A stretch of DNA of 17,067 nt from CAZILM01 sp964625325 (GTDB taxonomy: Bacteria; Patescibacteriota; Saccharimonadia; Saccharimonadales; CAYVSP01). Each line of letters starts with the position of its first letter. The stretch's first letter is position 1. The translations under genes were made by a program, and so were the position numbers. Below are positions 1 to 6,890 of this stretch, one piece after another. The notes beneath the pieces are model-generated. The model was not told the DNA's origin, made no database searches, and saw nothing but the letters and a program-made list of their open reading frames with translations. The stretch spans positions 1-17,067 of the forward strand of contig CAZVBA010000014.1 in assembly GCA_964625325.1 (NCBI GenBank), written 5' to 3'.

Positions 1-388
1 CGGCCGGTTTGAGAATTTGATCCACTAATTGGTCGAGTTGGTCGTCGCTGAGATTAGCCTTGACGGCGTAACCTTCGATACCCAAATCGCGCAGGCCAGC
101 TGGTGCATCACTTTCATTGAGGTTAGAAATAATGTACACCGGGATGTTCTTACCCCACTGGCTGGCGCGCATCCGCTCGAGAATTTGGTCACCGGCAATC
201 TTCGGCACCATCAAATCCAGGAGTACCAGATTGGGCAGTTCTTTTTCAATTGTCGCCAGCGCCTGGACGCCATCATAGGCTGCGAAACAGGTATAGCCCA
301 GTAGTTCCAGCCGTGTCTTGTAGATATCGGCCAGGGCAGCATTGTCTTCGACGATGACGATTTTTTGCGATTTGCCGAATTGATCCAT
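1..388 (-). CDS. Response regulator receiver (REC) domain protein, C-terminus cut by window edge
   Basis: Reading leftward from the ATG at 388-386 gives at least 129 residues, open to the window edge. The sequence has the CheY-like receiver pattern: a hydrophobic first strand ending in the acidic pair E14-D15, the phospho-acceptor Asp in VLLDLMVPK (D58), a Ser in the YIISN strand, and a Lys in GYAVKA near residue 105. It should therefore accept phosphate from a histidine kinase, but no kinase is visible. The receiver domain is nearly complete at the edge, so either a stand-alone CheY-type protein or one with an output domain is possible. It starts only 9 nt after the stop of the pilin-like gene at 398 and lacks a clear Shine-Dalgarno site, so the two are probably co-transcribed and translationally coupled. 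A link to pilus or surface control is inferred from position only. Confidence 0.85.
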   Translation of the reverse strand, partial: MDQFGKSQKIVIVEDNAALADIYKTRLELLGYTCFAAYDGVQALATIEKELPNLVLLDLMVPKIAGDQILERMRASQWGKNIPVYIISNLNESDAPAGLRDLGIEGYAVKANLSDDQLDQLVDQILKPA

Positions 389-397
389 ATTAACCAA

Positions 398-2242
398 TCA
401 ATTTAAGTTCGCTTTGGTGAAGGTGCCGCCCGCCTCTAAGGTAGCGGTTAGAGTATATTTGGCACAATCTTTGGTTTTATTATCGCAGGTCGCCCCATTT
501 GAAGCCGTTACCTGATAGGAGTAGACATGAGTAGCCGGTTTACTGGCCAATGTATATGAACTGCCTTGCGGGTCTTTCAAGGCTTCATTATCCAGCCCAA
601 TCATATTGTGCTGTCGCCAGCTGGCGTCGTTGAGATTGGCTAACGTCGGGTACTTGCCGTATTGAGCATAGTAGGCTTCAATTTGGCCATGCAAGGCCTT
701 GATGTCCGTTGTTCGTTCAGTATCACGGGCTTTACTTTGAAGCCCGGAAGAGCTTGATTGGGCCGCATAGGCTTGAGCAAAGAGCGACGGGTCAATGCCA
801 AACTTCTTTAAAACTTCCGAAATCGGAATGGCGCCGTTGGGTTTGGAGACTTTGATATCGCCTTTGTAAGGCTTTGCTTCTAATGAAACCTTGATATTGT
901 AGCCCCCGTCAGAGCTTTTGCTAACCACCGTGAAGACACCTTGAGTGGTGTTGGTATTAAGGTTAGTGTCGAGGCTAAATTTGGCATCAGTCTTCGCTTT
1001 GCCGTCGTGAAAGTTTATAAATAAAGAGATATTATCCAGGCCACTGGAGTTTTGGCCGACTTCAGTATAGGCATCGTTGTTATTCTTCTCTGCAAAGCGA
1101 GCCTTGTAGATAACCTTGTTCTTGGCATTAACCCATAAATCAAACGTCGTATCATCTTTGATATCACCAGCTGAACGCTGGCAGCTCTCAATCTCGTTCT
1201 TCTTACCACTATTGAGGCTGTCGGCCGACTCATCGCCGTTCATTTTCTTTAGCAATTGGGTTTCATACAACTTATTTATCAAAGCCTGGCAGTAGTCCTT
1301 GGCATGCTGTTTATTGATACCTACTTCGTAATGATAAGCACTAATGCCATCAACCGTTTCTTTGGCGATGAACTTCTTTTGCTCTAGGACGGCCCGCTGG
1401 GGTGAACTGGTCAATACATAATCGGCGGTCACCGCAGACGTAGCCTTCGTAAATTCGGTAACGTCATCAGCCGTGATTTGTTTTTTCTTGGTATCGTTGG
1501 CGGTAATAGGTGGCGCGCCCAATGACTTTAGATAACTGCTATCAATCGCAATCCATTTACCGTCGTAATCATCGATGGCCGGTAGAAAGACATCAAGGCC
1601 GAAATTTTTCAAGCCGCTGAGCTTGAAATAGATGTCCGGGTACTGGCTATTTTTTTGTAACTGAGCCAGGAGCCTGGCTGAAAAGACCTTGCTAGCATCA
1701 CCAGACGATTTAGCCGTGATATCCAGGCCGCTATCCAGGTGGGTTGGGTCAAATTTGGACGTTAGAGTACCGGAGAAGGAACCGCCTTGGTAAGTAGCAT
1801 CAACCTTGGCAGTCATTTCGGTTTTTTTGAAGGCGTCGAGCTTAGCCTTTTGTGTTGTGGCGTCGACAAACATGTTGAGGGCCTTGCCCGAACGATCCAG
1901 CCCGGTTTTAAAAACGCTGTTCGGCCGATTGGGCAGGTAGTAAGCAAAGACAAAAGCGGCGGCCAGTGCCAGCACCATTACAATCACACCGCCAAACAAT
2001 AAACGCTTTTTTTGACCTGGCAACGCCCCGCCCGAACTAACTGTGGGATTATTGTAAACGTACGGCGCATTGGGAGACATAGTTTGATTAGGTGGCGCCA
2101 TCGGATTTGGTATGGTTTGACCCATCGCNNNNNNNNNNNNNNNNNNNNNNNNNNNNNNNNNNNNNNNNNNNNNNNNNNNNNNNNNNNNNNNNNNNNNNNN
2201 NNNNNNNNNNNNNNNNNNNNNNNNNNNNGGTCTGACTGTCAC
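398..2242 (-). CDS. Membrane-anchored protein with pseudopilin-like (GspG/PilE-type) C-terminal domain; N-terminus in assembly gap
   Basis: Everything left of the 100-N gap (398-2128) is one open frame of about 577 residues. Order seen: a Pro/Asn/Gln-rich, probably cytoplasmic segment next to the gap; a KKR positive patch and one transmembrane helix (VIVMVLALAAAFVFAYYL); and a long, probably extracellular region rich in Lys, Asp, Ser and Thr. The last about 110 residues resemble the globular part of a type II/type IV pseudopilin, with ARDTERTTDIKALHGQIEAYY followed by YGKYP and a Cys pair (TCDNKTKDC) that could close a D-region-like disulfide loop. The prepilin N-terminal signal and hydrophobic spine are absent just before that part; the anchor lies hundreds of residues upstream. 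The start is uncertain: GTG at 2242 requires the gap to be exactly in frame, while GAGGTG right of the gap could be an SD for a start hidden in the Ns. Function unknown. Confidence 0.75.
   Translation of the reverse strand: MTVRXXXXXXXXXXXXXXXXXXXXXXXXXXXXXXXXXXAMGQTIPNPMAPPNQTMSPNAPYVYNNPTVSSGGALPGQKKRLLFGGVIVMVLALAAAFVFAYYLPNRPNSVFKTGLDRSGKALNMFVDATTQKAKLDAFKKTEMTAKVDATYQGGSFSGTLTSKFDPTHLDSGLDITAKSSGDASKVFSARLLAQLQKNSQYPDIYFKLSGLKNFGLDVFLPAIDDYDGKWIAIDSSYLKSLGAPPITANDTKKKQITADDVTEFTKATSAVTADYVLTSSPQRAVLEQKKFIAKETVDGISAYHYEVGINKQHAKDYCQALINKLYETQLLKKMNGDESADSLNSGKKNEIESCQRSAGDIKDDTTFDLWVNAKNKVIYKARFAEKNNNDAYTEVGQNSSGLDNISLFINFHDGKAKTDAKFSLDTNLNTNTTQGVFTVVSKSSDGGYNIKVSLEAKPYKGDIKVSKPNGAIPISEVLKKFGIDPSLFAQAYAAQSSSSGLQSKARDTERTTDIKALHGQIEAYYAQYGKYPTLANLNDASWRQHNMIGLDNEALKDPQGSSYTLASKPATHVYSYQVTASNGATCDNKTKDCAKYTLTATLEAGGTFTKANLN
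2129..2228. other. Assembly gap (100 N)
   Basis: This is a run of exactly 100 N, the conventional filler for a gap of unknown size. It removes the N-terminus of the minus-strand pilin-like gene. Protein sequence next to it is low-complexity and Pro/Gln/Asn-rich, which may have broken the assembly. Confidence 0.95.
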
Positions 2243-2287
2243 CTCGTGAAAGCCGCGCAGAGGAGAATGAATGAATAGAGACTTTTA

Positions 2288-2316
2288 GCCAATCCGGCAA
2301 ACGGGTTGGCTTTTAA
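2288..2316 (+). terminator. Possible Rho-independent terminator or leader hairpin
   Basis: AGCCAATCC pairs with GGGTTGGCT (one T-G wobble, 9 bp) around the 7-nt loop GGCAAAC and is followed by TTTT on the plus strand. It lies 10 nt after a TAG that closes a plus-strand frame emerging from the gap, so it could terminate a plus-strand gene hidden there. It also lies upstream of the gene at 2348, so it could be a leader attenuator. The sequence alone does not decide. Confidence 0.5.
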
Positions 2317-2347
2317 TATGACAAGTAATTTACATTAGGAGAAAACA

Positions 2348-2668
2348 ATGACACAAGCAGTTAAAACACTACCTTGGGGAGAAGAAATCTACGTGGAGAT
2401 CCCCCTACATAAAAAGTCAGCTAATAAATTTTACGCCCGCCACGGCAAGACCGGTGAAGGCCGGGAGTATATAGAATTTTCTAAGTTTGGGCCAAAGCCG
2501 AACACCGACGGTGAACGCTACGTCCAAAAATTAAGGTTGTTTACGCCAAAACAATGGTTGCAGCTCAAGCACTACGTCGAGGGTGAGCTGGGCAGCTCCA
2601 TCGGCTGGGATTTTAAAGCAGCCGAACAAGAAGCGCTGGCCGAAGCCAAGGCAACGCCATCTAAATAA
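2348..2668 (+). CDS. Hypothetical protein, 106 aa
   Basis: A small soluble protein with a strong ribosome binding site (TTAGGAG, 6 nt before the ATG), which fixes the start. It has no signal peptide or membrane segment. The middle is rich in Lys, Arg, Gly and aromatic residues (residues 20-75, with KFYARHGK, GREYIEFSKFG and LFTPKQWLQLKHYV) and looks like a compact beta-rich fold followed by a helix. The last 20 residues are Ala/Glu/Lys-rich and probably a disordered tail. I do not recognise a family with confidence. The pattern of a Tyr/Ile strand followed by a T/S-x-x-Q-W-x-x-L helix faintly recalls PC4-like single-stranded nucleic-acid-binding proteins, which is speculative. The gene stands alone between hairpins at 2288 and 2677. 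Confidence 0.8.
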   Translation: MTQAVKTLPWGEEIYVEIPLHKKSANKFYARHGKTGEGREYIEFSKFGPKPNTDGERYVQKLRLFTPKQWLQLKHYVEGELGSSIGWDFKAAEQEALAEAKATPSK

Positions 2669-2676
2669 ACACCTGT

Positions 2677-2710
2677 CGGCTGGGTCGGGCTCCACTGCCG
2701 GACCCAGCCG
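2677..2710 (+). terminator. Strong hairpin after the 106-aa gene, candidate terminator
   Basis: CGGCTGGGTC pairs perfectly with GACCCAGCCG (10 bp). After a G-G mismatch, three more pairs (GGC/GCC) close a 6-nt loop. It lies 8 nt after the stop of the gene at 2348. No uninterrupted T tract follows on either strand, so it is an imperfect intrinsic terminator or an mRNA-stabilising hairpin. Confidence 0.5.
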
Positions 2711-2780
2711 TGCGATATTCTTAACTGCGCCTTTGAACCATATAACCTATAGTAAATAGGACTTAGGGAAGGAGTTAGCC

Positions 2781-3278
2781 ATGAACCAGAACCATTATTC
2801 ATATCTAGCGCAGACCAGTCAATCAGTGTCGGCCGACGGTGATAAGAAAAAAGCTGAAGAAGAGTTGGCCGAGGCCATCGGTGATTCACACGATGTCTTG
2901 GCTAGGGCCACCACGGTTTTCCCGATTACTCTATTCCCTGACACGATTACGGTTGATCACACTAAGCTGACTGTCACCCATCGTGATTTCTTCAGAATTG
3001 GTGAGGTCTTGAGTATCCGCATAGAAGATATCTTGAACGTAACGGCTACTGTGGGGCCACTTTTCGGCTCCATAAAAATCTCGACCCGCTTTTTTGATTC
3101 GAACAAACCCTATACTGTTCATCATTTTTGGCGTGCCGACGCTCTTAAGATTAAGCGCATCGTGCAAGGCTATCTGATTGCCAAACAACAAGAAGTTGAT
3201 ACGTCTAGCCTGTCGACCAGAGAGCTAGCCAAAATGCTCGACGAGTTGGGTAAGGTCGATCGTCCCGAAAAACTCTAG
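2781..3278 (+). CDS. Hypothetical protein with a PH-like beta-rich domain, 165 aa
   Basis: The start is well supported by GGAAGGAG about 8 nt before the ATG. Residues 1-40 are polar and acidic with a Lys/Glu-rich helix. Residues about 45-130 are alternating hydrophobic strands (LFPDTITVDHTKLTVTHRDFF, then EVLSIRIEDILNVTA, then GSIKISTRFF) resembling a bacterial PH-like domain. These are followed by a helix (ALKIKRIVQGYLIAKQQ) that would cap such a fold, then a short Leu/Lys-rich helical tail ending at Leu165. It has no signal peptide or transmembrane segment, so it is probably cytoplasmic. I infer a PH-type scaffold from the strand pattern and cannot name a function. The stop is 1 nt from the convergent stop of the VOC gene, so their 3' ends abut with no room for a separate terminator. 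Confidence 0.8.
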   Translation: MNQNHYSYLAQTSQSVSADGDKKKAEEELAEAIGDSHDVLARATTVFPITLFPDTITVDHTKLTVTHRDFFRIGEVLSIRIEDILNVTATVGPLFGSIKISTRFFDSNKPYTVHHFWRADALKIKRIVQGYLIAKQQEVDTSSLSTRELAKMLDELGKVDRPEKL

Positions 3279-3279
3279 T

Positions 3280-3768
3280 TTACCCTTCGTAAGCTTTCTG
3301 TAGCGCAGCGATATCAAGCTTTTTCATTGGCATGAAGCAGGCTGTGACGCGCTCCACCTTGGCTTGGTCCGGATCGCTGAGCATTTTATCAAGTACGGCC
3401 GGCACAACTTGCCAGGTGACGCCGAACTTATCCTTGCACCAGCCGCACTGTTCAACTTCGGGTACGGCCGACAACTTTTCCCAATAGTGATCAATCTCTT
3501 CCTGGGTGTCGCAGCTCACCACGAACGATGTCGCCGAGCTAAAATCAAACCCCGGCACCTTGCCGCCATTGAGAAACGTAAAGTGCTCGCCGGCCAGTTT
3601 CAGGTCGACGGTCATAACTGAGCCAGCTCGTTGACCGGATATGGCTTCGGCCGCCTTTGGATAATGGACAATTGCATTTATTTTCGAATCTTTAAAGACA
3701 TCGACGTAATACTTGGCGGCCTCCTCAGCCTGGCTTTCGAACCATAAAAACGGGTTAATTGTTGACAT
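3280..3768 (-). CDS. PhnB-like VOC family protein (3-demethylubiquinone methyltransferase-like domain)
   Basis: A 162-residue protein matching the PhnB / 3-dmu-9_3-mt branch of the vicinal oxygen chelate superfamily. Family hallmarks are NPFLWFESQAEEAAKYYVDVF at the N-terminus, AGEHFTFLNGG in the middle, TSFVVSCDTQEEIDHYWEKL, and QCGWCKDKFGVTWQVVP. Despite the Pfam name, most members are not ubiquinone methyltransferases and their substrates are unknown. The domain fills the whole protein, so it is full length. A strong SD (AAGGAGG) precedes the ATG, and a TATAAT box at 3794-3799 (minus strand) would give a leader of about 20 nt. The protein is probably soluble and dimeric, as usual for VOC folds. 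It is monocistronic and convergent with the preceding gene. Confidence 0.9.
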   Translation of the reverse strand: MSTINPFLWFESQAEEAAKYYVDVFKDSKINAIVHYPKAAEAISGQRAGSVMTVDLKLAGEHFTFLNGGKVPGFDFSSATSFVVSCDTQEEIDHYWEKLSAVPEVEQCGWCKDKFGVTWQVVPAVLDKMLSDPDQAKVERVTACFMPMKKLDIAALQKAYEG

Positions 3769-3793
3769 ATTGTCCCTCCTTGGTAGTAAGTCT

Positions 3794-3799
3794 ATTATA
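3794..3799 (-). promoter_or_regulatory. -10 box (TATAAT) of the VOC gene
   Basis: A consensus TATAAT on the minus strand lies about 25 nt ahead of the VOC start codon, with an SD in between. No good -35 is seen at 16-18 nt. Confidence 0.5.
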
Positions 3800-3860
3800 G
3801 CCGATCAGGCAGCCACTCCTACTTCAAGCCGATTAGCTCGCCCTGCCAGTCTAATTTTTC

Positions 3861-3869
3861 TGCTATGAT
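3861..3869 (+). promoter_or_regulatory. Extended -10 (TGC-TATGAT) directly before the hydrolase start
   Basis: TGC-TATGAT fits an extended -10 element. Only 8 nt separate it from the ATG at 3878, so transcription would begin at or next to the start codon. No SD is present, so a leaderless mRNA is predicted. Confidence 0.5.
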
Positions 3870-3877
3870 TATTTGTT

Positions 3878-4606
3878 ATGAATTTGTTAAAGACCCAAAG
3901 TTTTACGCTGGCTACTTACGCCCGCGGCGGCGAAGCCAGCCACAAAGTAGCTTTGGTACTACCAGGTCGGTTGGATAGCAAAGACTACCCCCACATGCAC
4001 AGCCACGTCGATTATTTAGCAGAGCGCGGCTATTACGCTTTGTCATTTGATCCGCCAGGCACTTGGGAAAGTCCCGGCGGCATTGAACTCTACAACATAA
4101 CCAACTACCTGAAAGCCATTAATGAGCTGATTGAACAACTTGGTAACCGGCCCACTCTATTGCTAGGCCACAGCCGTGGTGGCAGTATGGCCATGTCGGT
4201 CGGTTGCAACAACCCCAAAGTAACAGCCTTTGTCGCCATAATGTCGCGGACGGCCGGCAGTATGCCGCTAGATGAGGCCGCCGCCAAAGAGGTTTCTTAT
4301 CGTGATACACCGCCTGACGACCGCGCGCACCAAGTGAAGTTTGAGCTGCCACACAGCTATTTTGAAGATGCCGCCCAGTTCGATGCCGCCCAGGACTTAC
4401 CGAACTGTCCTAAACCAAAGCTGTTTATTTTAGGCACTAAAGACAACCTTATTACGCCGGAGTCGGTCCGTGAAATGTATGCTTTAGCGTCCCAGCCAAA
4501 AGAATTAGTAGAGGTTATATCAGATCATGACTACCGGCGCCAACCGGCCGTAATCGAAGAAATCAACGACCTGATTGGTCAATTCTTGCTAACCAATCAA
4601 CTGTAA
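3878..4606 (+). CDS. Alpha/beta hydrolase
   Basis: A 242-residue alpha/beta-hydrolase with the fold's landmarks in order. Residues 24-30 (VALVLPG) form the strand and oxyanion turn. GHSRGG at 97-102 is the nucleophile elbow, with Ser99. LFILGTKDNLITP near residue 200 supplies the acidic residue, and SDHDYR near residue 220 supplies the catalytic His. There is no signal peptide or membrane helix, so it should be a cytoplasmic esterase/peptidase-like enzyme; the substrate cannot be told. Length is normal for the family. The ATG is directly preceded by an extended -10 box and no SD, suggesting a leaderless transcript. Its 3' end overlaps that of the convergent Crp-type regulator by 10 bp. Confidence 0.9.
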   Translation: MNLLKTQSFTLATYARGGEASHKVALVLPGRLDSKDYPHMHSHVDYLAERGYYALSFDPPGTWESPGGIELYNITNYLKAINELIEQLGNRPTLLLGHSRGGSMAMSVGCNNPKVTAFVAIMSRTAGSMPLDEAAAKEVSYRDTPPDDRAHQVKFELPHSYFEDAAQFDAAQDLPNCPKPKLFILGTKDNLITPESVREMYALASQPKELVEVISDHDYRRQPAVIEEINDLIGQFLLTNQL

Positions 4607-5265
4607 GCTTTATGTACCAGTGCCTCAATATCGGGCACATTCAAAAATCGGTCGCCCTCAATTAAGCCGGCTTGACGCAGCTTTTGCATGCCAGCGGCCA
4701 TGTCGGCAAGGCTTAGATTTAAAATGTCAGCTAAATCTTGATCTGTCAGCGGCAAGGAAATGCGTATGCCGCTTTCACTCATGGTGCCAAACTGACGTGC
4801 CAGAAAGGCCAGCTGATGGGTCACCCGGCGATAGGGGTCTTTTAGACCGGCATTCTCCAGCTGCTGAATATTAGACTGTAAACGACGACCGGCCTGAGCC
4901 AGTAAATCCTTGTACAGAGTCGGATCGGCCTTGACGTGTTTCAGTAATGTTTTGTTATCAATTGAATGGAGTTCAGCGTCGGTCATAACACCGTAGTGGT
5001 ACTTGGTTGGGCCCTCATAAATATCTTGGTGAAAAATAAGCTTAAATACGGGCGTTAAGGGGAAAATATCGCCAGGCCCATAGATACTCTGAACGGAAAT
5101 ATTGGTATCTGGCGAAACCAAATAACGTTTGATGTAGCCACTGCCGACGAGACTCAAAGAGGGATACTGTTTGGAGGGCTGCAACCGTTGACCGGCCTTA
5201 ATAACCTGTTTTTCGCCCTCCATCAACAGGCTGTAGAGTGTCTGCGAAATCGCAAATGGCTGCAC
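4597..5265 (-). CDS. Crp/Fnr family transcriptional regulator
   Basis: A 222-residue protein with the Crp/Fnr layout: a beta-roll cyclic-nucleotide-binding-like domain (about residues 15-115, with GSGYIKRY and GPGDIFPL), a long dimerisation helix (about 115-145) and a C-terminal winged helix-turn-helix (about 165-215, LPLTDQDLADILNLSLADMAAGMQKL then QAGLIEGDR). It contains no cysteine, so it cannot carry an FNR-type Fe-S cluster. The phosphate-binding Arg-Ser motif of cAMP-binding Crp is not evident, so the ligand is unknown. GTG at 5265 is the upstream-most start that fits. A TATTAT box lies only 3 nt before it, so a start at the in-frame ATG 14 codons later is possible. It diverges from the methyltransferase across 70 bp and could control that gene or the nearby respiratory genes (inference). 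Confidence 0.88.
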   Translation of the reverse strand: MQPFAISQTLYSLLMEGEKQVIKAGQRLQPSKQYPSLSLVGSGYIKRYLVSPDTNISVQSIYGPGDIFPLTPVFKLIFHQDIYEGPTKYHYGVMTDAELHSIDNKTLLKHVKADPTLYKDLLAQAGRRLQSNIQQLENAGLKDPYRRVTHQLAFLARQFGTMSESGIRISLPLTDQDLADILNLSLADMAAGMQKLRQAGLIEGDRFLNVPDIEALVHKAYS

Positions 5266-5318
5266 ACAATAATAGAACCATACGCATAGGGTTAGGTCAA
5301 TGAAACTTAAGCCCTAAA

Positions 5319-5327
5319 TGGTATACT
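5319..5327 (+). promoter_or_regulatory. Extended -10 (TGG-TATACT) before the methyltransferase gene
   Basis: TGG-TATACT ends 8 nt before the ATG at 5336. No SD or good -35 is seen. This predicts a leaderless or near-leaderless transcript. Confidence 0.5.
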
Positions 5328-5335
5328 AAACAATC

Positions 5336-5799
5336 ATGTCAGAGGCTGTGCAACCCGTCTTTCCTTATGAACATAAGTTTATAGTTAGTCAATATACAAC
5401 TGCCGATAACATATTGGCCCGACGCCGACCGCTTGAATTTGCAGTTACACCATTTGAGTATTTAAAAACGGTACTCTCGGGTCTACAGCTCAATGGTGAT
5501 GAAAGAATTGCCGATATTGGCTGCGGCCCGGCCATCGATCTACTAGATCTACAGGTCTCGGAAGATGAAGCGTTCAAGCGCTTGAAGAGTGCGCACATTA
5601 TAGCTCTTGATATTATGCCGAGCTTGCTGGAAGCCCATAAAGAAATTGCGGCCGGCCGAGACGCTGAGCCCCTACCGTCCATAGCCGGCGACACCCAATT
5701 TCTGCCTATAGCGACCGATTCATTGGATGTAATCCTGGCCCGTTTTATGCTCTACCACGTGCCCGATGTTGAAGCCGCTTTTCGAGAATTTAAAAGAGT
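5336..5799 (+). CDS. Class I SAM-dependent methyltransferase, 3' part lost in assembly gap
   Basis: The first about 154 residues are visible before the gap at 5800. They show a class I methyltransferase: motif I IADIGCGPAID at 58-68 (the Gly-rich SAM loop), an acidic residue after the second strand (HIIALDIMP, D92) for the ribose hydroxyls, GDTQFLPIATDSLDVILARF at about 118-136 (adenine-side and motif IV region), and the post-motif helix MLYHVPDVEAAFREFKR typical of Methyltransf_11-type enzymes. The acceptor cannot be predicted. The nominal continuation of the frame across the Ns is Ser/Asp-rich nonsense running antisense to the acidic gene at 6156, so the true C-terminus is missing. It is transcribed divergently from the Crp-type regulator. 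Confidence 0.85.
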
Positions 5800-5899
5800 N
5801 NNNNNNNNNNNNNNNNNNNNNNNNNNNNNNNNNNNNNNNNNNNNNNNNNNNNNNNNNNNNNNNNNNNNNNNNNNNNNNNNNNNNNNNNNNNNNNNNNNN
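5800..5899. other. Assembly gap (100 N)
   Basis: A second run of exactly 100 N, probably of unknown real length. It truncates the methyltransferase gene. An unknown number of genes could be missing here. Confidence 0.95.
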
Positions 5900-5913
5900 A
5901 ACAATCGGCCGGA

Positions 5914-6156
5914 CTATAGAACTGATGAGTCGTCTTCAGTAGCACCTGCGTCGCTGCCAGACTCTTCAGTTGGTTCGCCGTCGTGATAGGTTTCGGTGGC
6001 GTCAGTACCGCCATCGTTGTGAGGATGATCGTCTGGTAATGGCGTGCCTTGGGTATTATCGGCTGGTGCGGCTGGCGGGTCATTAGCTGGCGGCGAAGCG
6101 GGAATTTGTTGGTCATCCGGCTGGTCGTTATCTGGAGCTGGTGTTTGTGGGTCCAT
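5914..6156 (-). CDS. Highly acidic, Pro-rich disordered protein, 80 aa
   Basis: A complete small gene with an excellent ribosome binding site (AGGAGG, 8 nt before the ATG), which marks it as real despite low complexity. The product has about 15 Asp, 5 Glu and 14 Pro in 80 residues and no Lys, Arg, Cys, Trp or Phe, so it is strongly negative and almost certainly intrinsically disordered. It has no signal peptide or membrane segment. I do not recognise a family. Possible roles are a cation- or protein-binding linker or a nucleic-acid mimic (speculative). It ends 14 nt from the gap and diverges from the YqeG gene across 124 bp. Confidence 0.7.
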   Translation of the reverse strand: MDPQTPAPDNDQPDDQQIPASPPANDPPAAPADNTQGTPLPDDHPHNDGGTDATETYHDGEPTEESGSDAGATEDDSSVL

Positions 6157-6268
6157 AGTCTCGTCCTCCTATTAGCGTGTCCTTATTAACCCGTAATTCC
6201 AACGATTGAGCAGTAAGATTTCTTGCTACTCGTCGGTCGCTCTTGTCTACAATTAAGGTATTACTCTT

Positions 6269-6274
6269 TATACT
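6269..6274 (+). promoter_or_regulatory. -10 box (TATACT) directly before the yqeG-like gene
   Basis: TATACT ends 6 nt before the ATG at 6281. A 4/6 match to the -35 (TCTACA, 6246-6251) stands 17 nt upstream. No SD is present, so transcription should start at the ATG itself. Confidence 0.5.
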
Positions 6275-6280
6275 ATAAAT

Positions 6281-6883
6281 ATGGAACCTGAAGCCTACGG
6301 CCTTTACGAGCAAAAGGGCGAACTGTCGTCATTGCTGCCGGATTTTGTGTCGCCCAGCATATTGGACGTCGACTTTGGCGAGCTAAAACAGCTGGGCATC
6401 AAACATATCCTGATTGATTTGGACCTGACTATAAGACGGGTCGGCGCCAGAGAGATCGAAACTGAAATTGTAAATATTCTGATGCAGCTAAAACAGGCTA
6501 AACTATTCAGTTCCATTAGTCTAATGACCAACAACTACCGCGCCAAGCGCTATGCCGATGCCATCGGCCTGAGAGCCTTTACCGCTTACTGGGAAAATTA
6601 TCGTCCGATTCGCAAACCAAACATCAAGTTTTTCCAGCGTGTGCTGACGACACTGGCGGCCAAGCCCAGCCAAACCGTAATGATTGGCGATAAAGTCCAC
6701 GCCGATATCATTGGTGCCAACAACGCCGGTCTTTACACTATCTTGGTTAACCCGCGCGGTCGAGACTTCTGGTTTGATAGGTTGCTACTGACGCGCTGGC
6801 GCGAGCGCCGCTCGCTAAACCAAGCTCGCTTGGGACTTAAAGGGCGGCGTCGAAAAAAGGCCAACAAACGTTTCGGCGTATAG
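6281..6883 (+). CDS. yqeG: YqeG family HAD IIIA-type phosphatase
   Basis: A 200-residue protein with the YqeG arrangement: LLPDFVSPSILDVDF near the N-terminus, then HAD motif I as LIDLDLT (nucleophile D46, acid/base D48, T50), motif II TNN at 83-85, the KP of motif III at 112-113, and motif IV GDKVHAD at 136-142 followed by ANNAGLYTILVNP. All catalytic positions are kept; the usual DLDNT is DLDLT here. YqeG is related to the Gep4-type phosphatidylglycerophosphate phosphatases, so a role in phospholipid synthesis is plausible but not shown. The tail is very basic (RRRKKANKR). The start sits 6 nt after a TATACT box with no SD. The polyprenyl synthase gene follows 7 nt later, so both are probably one transcription unit. 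Confidence 0.88.
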   Translation: MEPEAYGLYEQKGELSSLLPDFVSPSILDVDFGELKQLGIKHILIDLDLTIRRVGAREIETEIVNILMQLKQAKLFSSISLMTNNYRAKRYADAIGLRAFTAYWENYRPIRKPNIKFFQRVLTTLAAKPSQTVMIGDKVHADIIGANNAGLYTILVNPRGRDFWFDRLLLTRWRERRSLNQARLGLKGRRRKKANKRFGV

Positions 6884-6890
6884 TGGTAAT

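Noticed and set aside
2012..2278. Plus-strand frame spanning the first gap
   Set aside because: Left of the gap it is a shadow of the pilin-like gene. Only the 16 codons right of the gap could be real, and they are too few to call a gene.
2229..2320. 3' end of a structured RNA gene (RNase P or tmRNA) beside the first gap
   Set aside because: The diagnostic 3' sequences of these RNAs are not present.
5900..5986. Continuation of the methyltransferase frame beyond the gap
   Set aside because: The sequence after the Ns in that frame is Ser/Asp/Pro-rich and is the antisense of the well-supported acidic gene; the gap length is arbitrary.
5790..6116. Minus-strand 108-codon frame spanning the second gap
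   Set aside because: It overlaps the acidic gene in another frame, lacks an SD and depends on the arbitrary gap length.
6128..6313. Minus-strand 61-codon frame over the 6156-6281 intergenic region
   Set aside because: It covers the promoter region and the starts of two better genes, and has no SD or homology.
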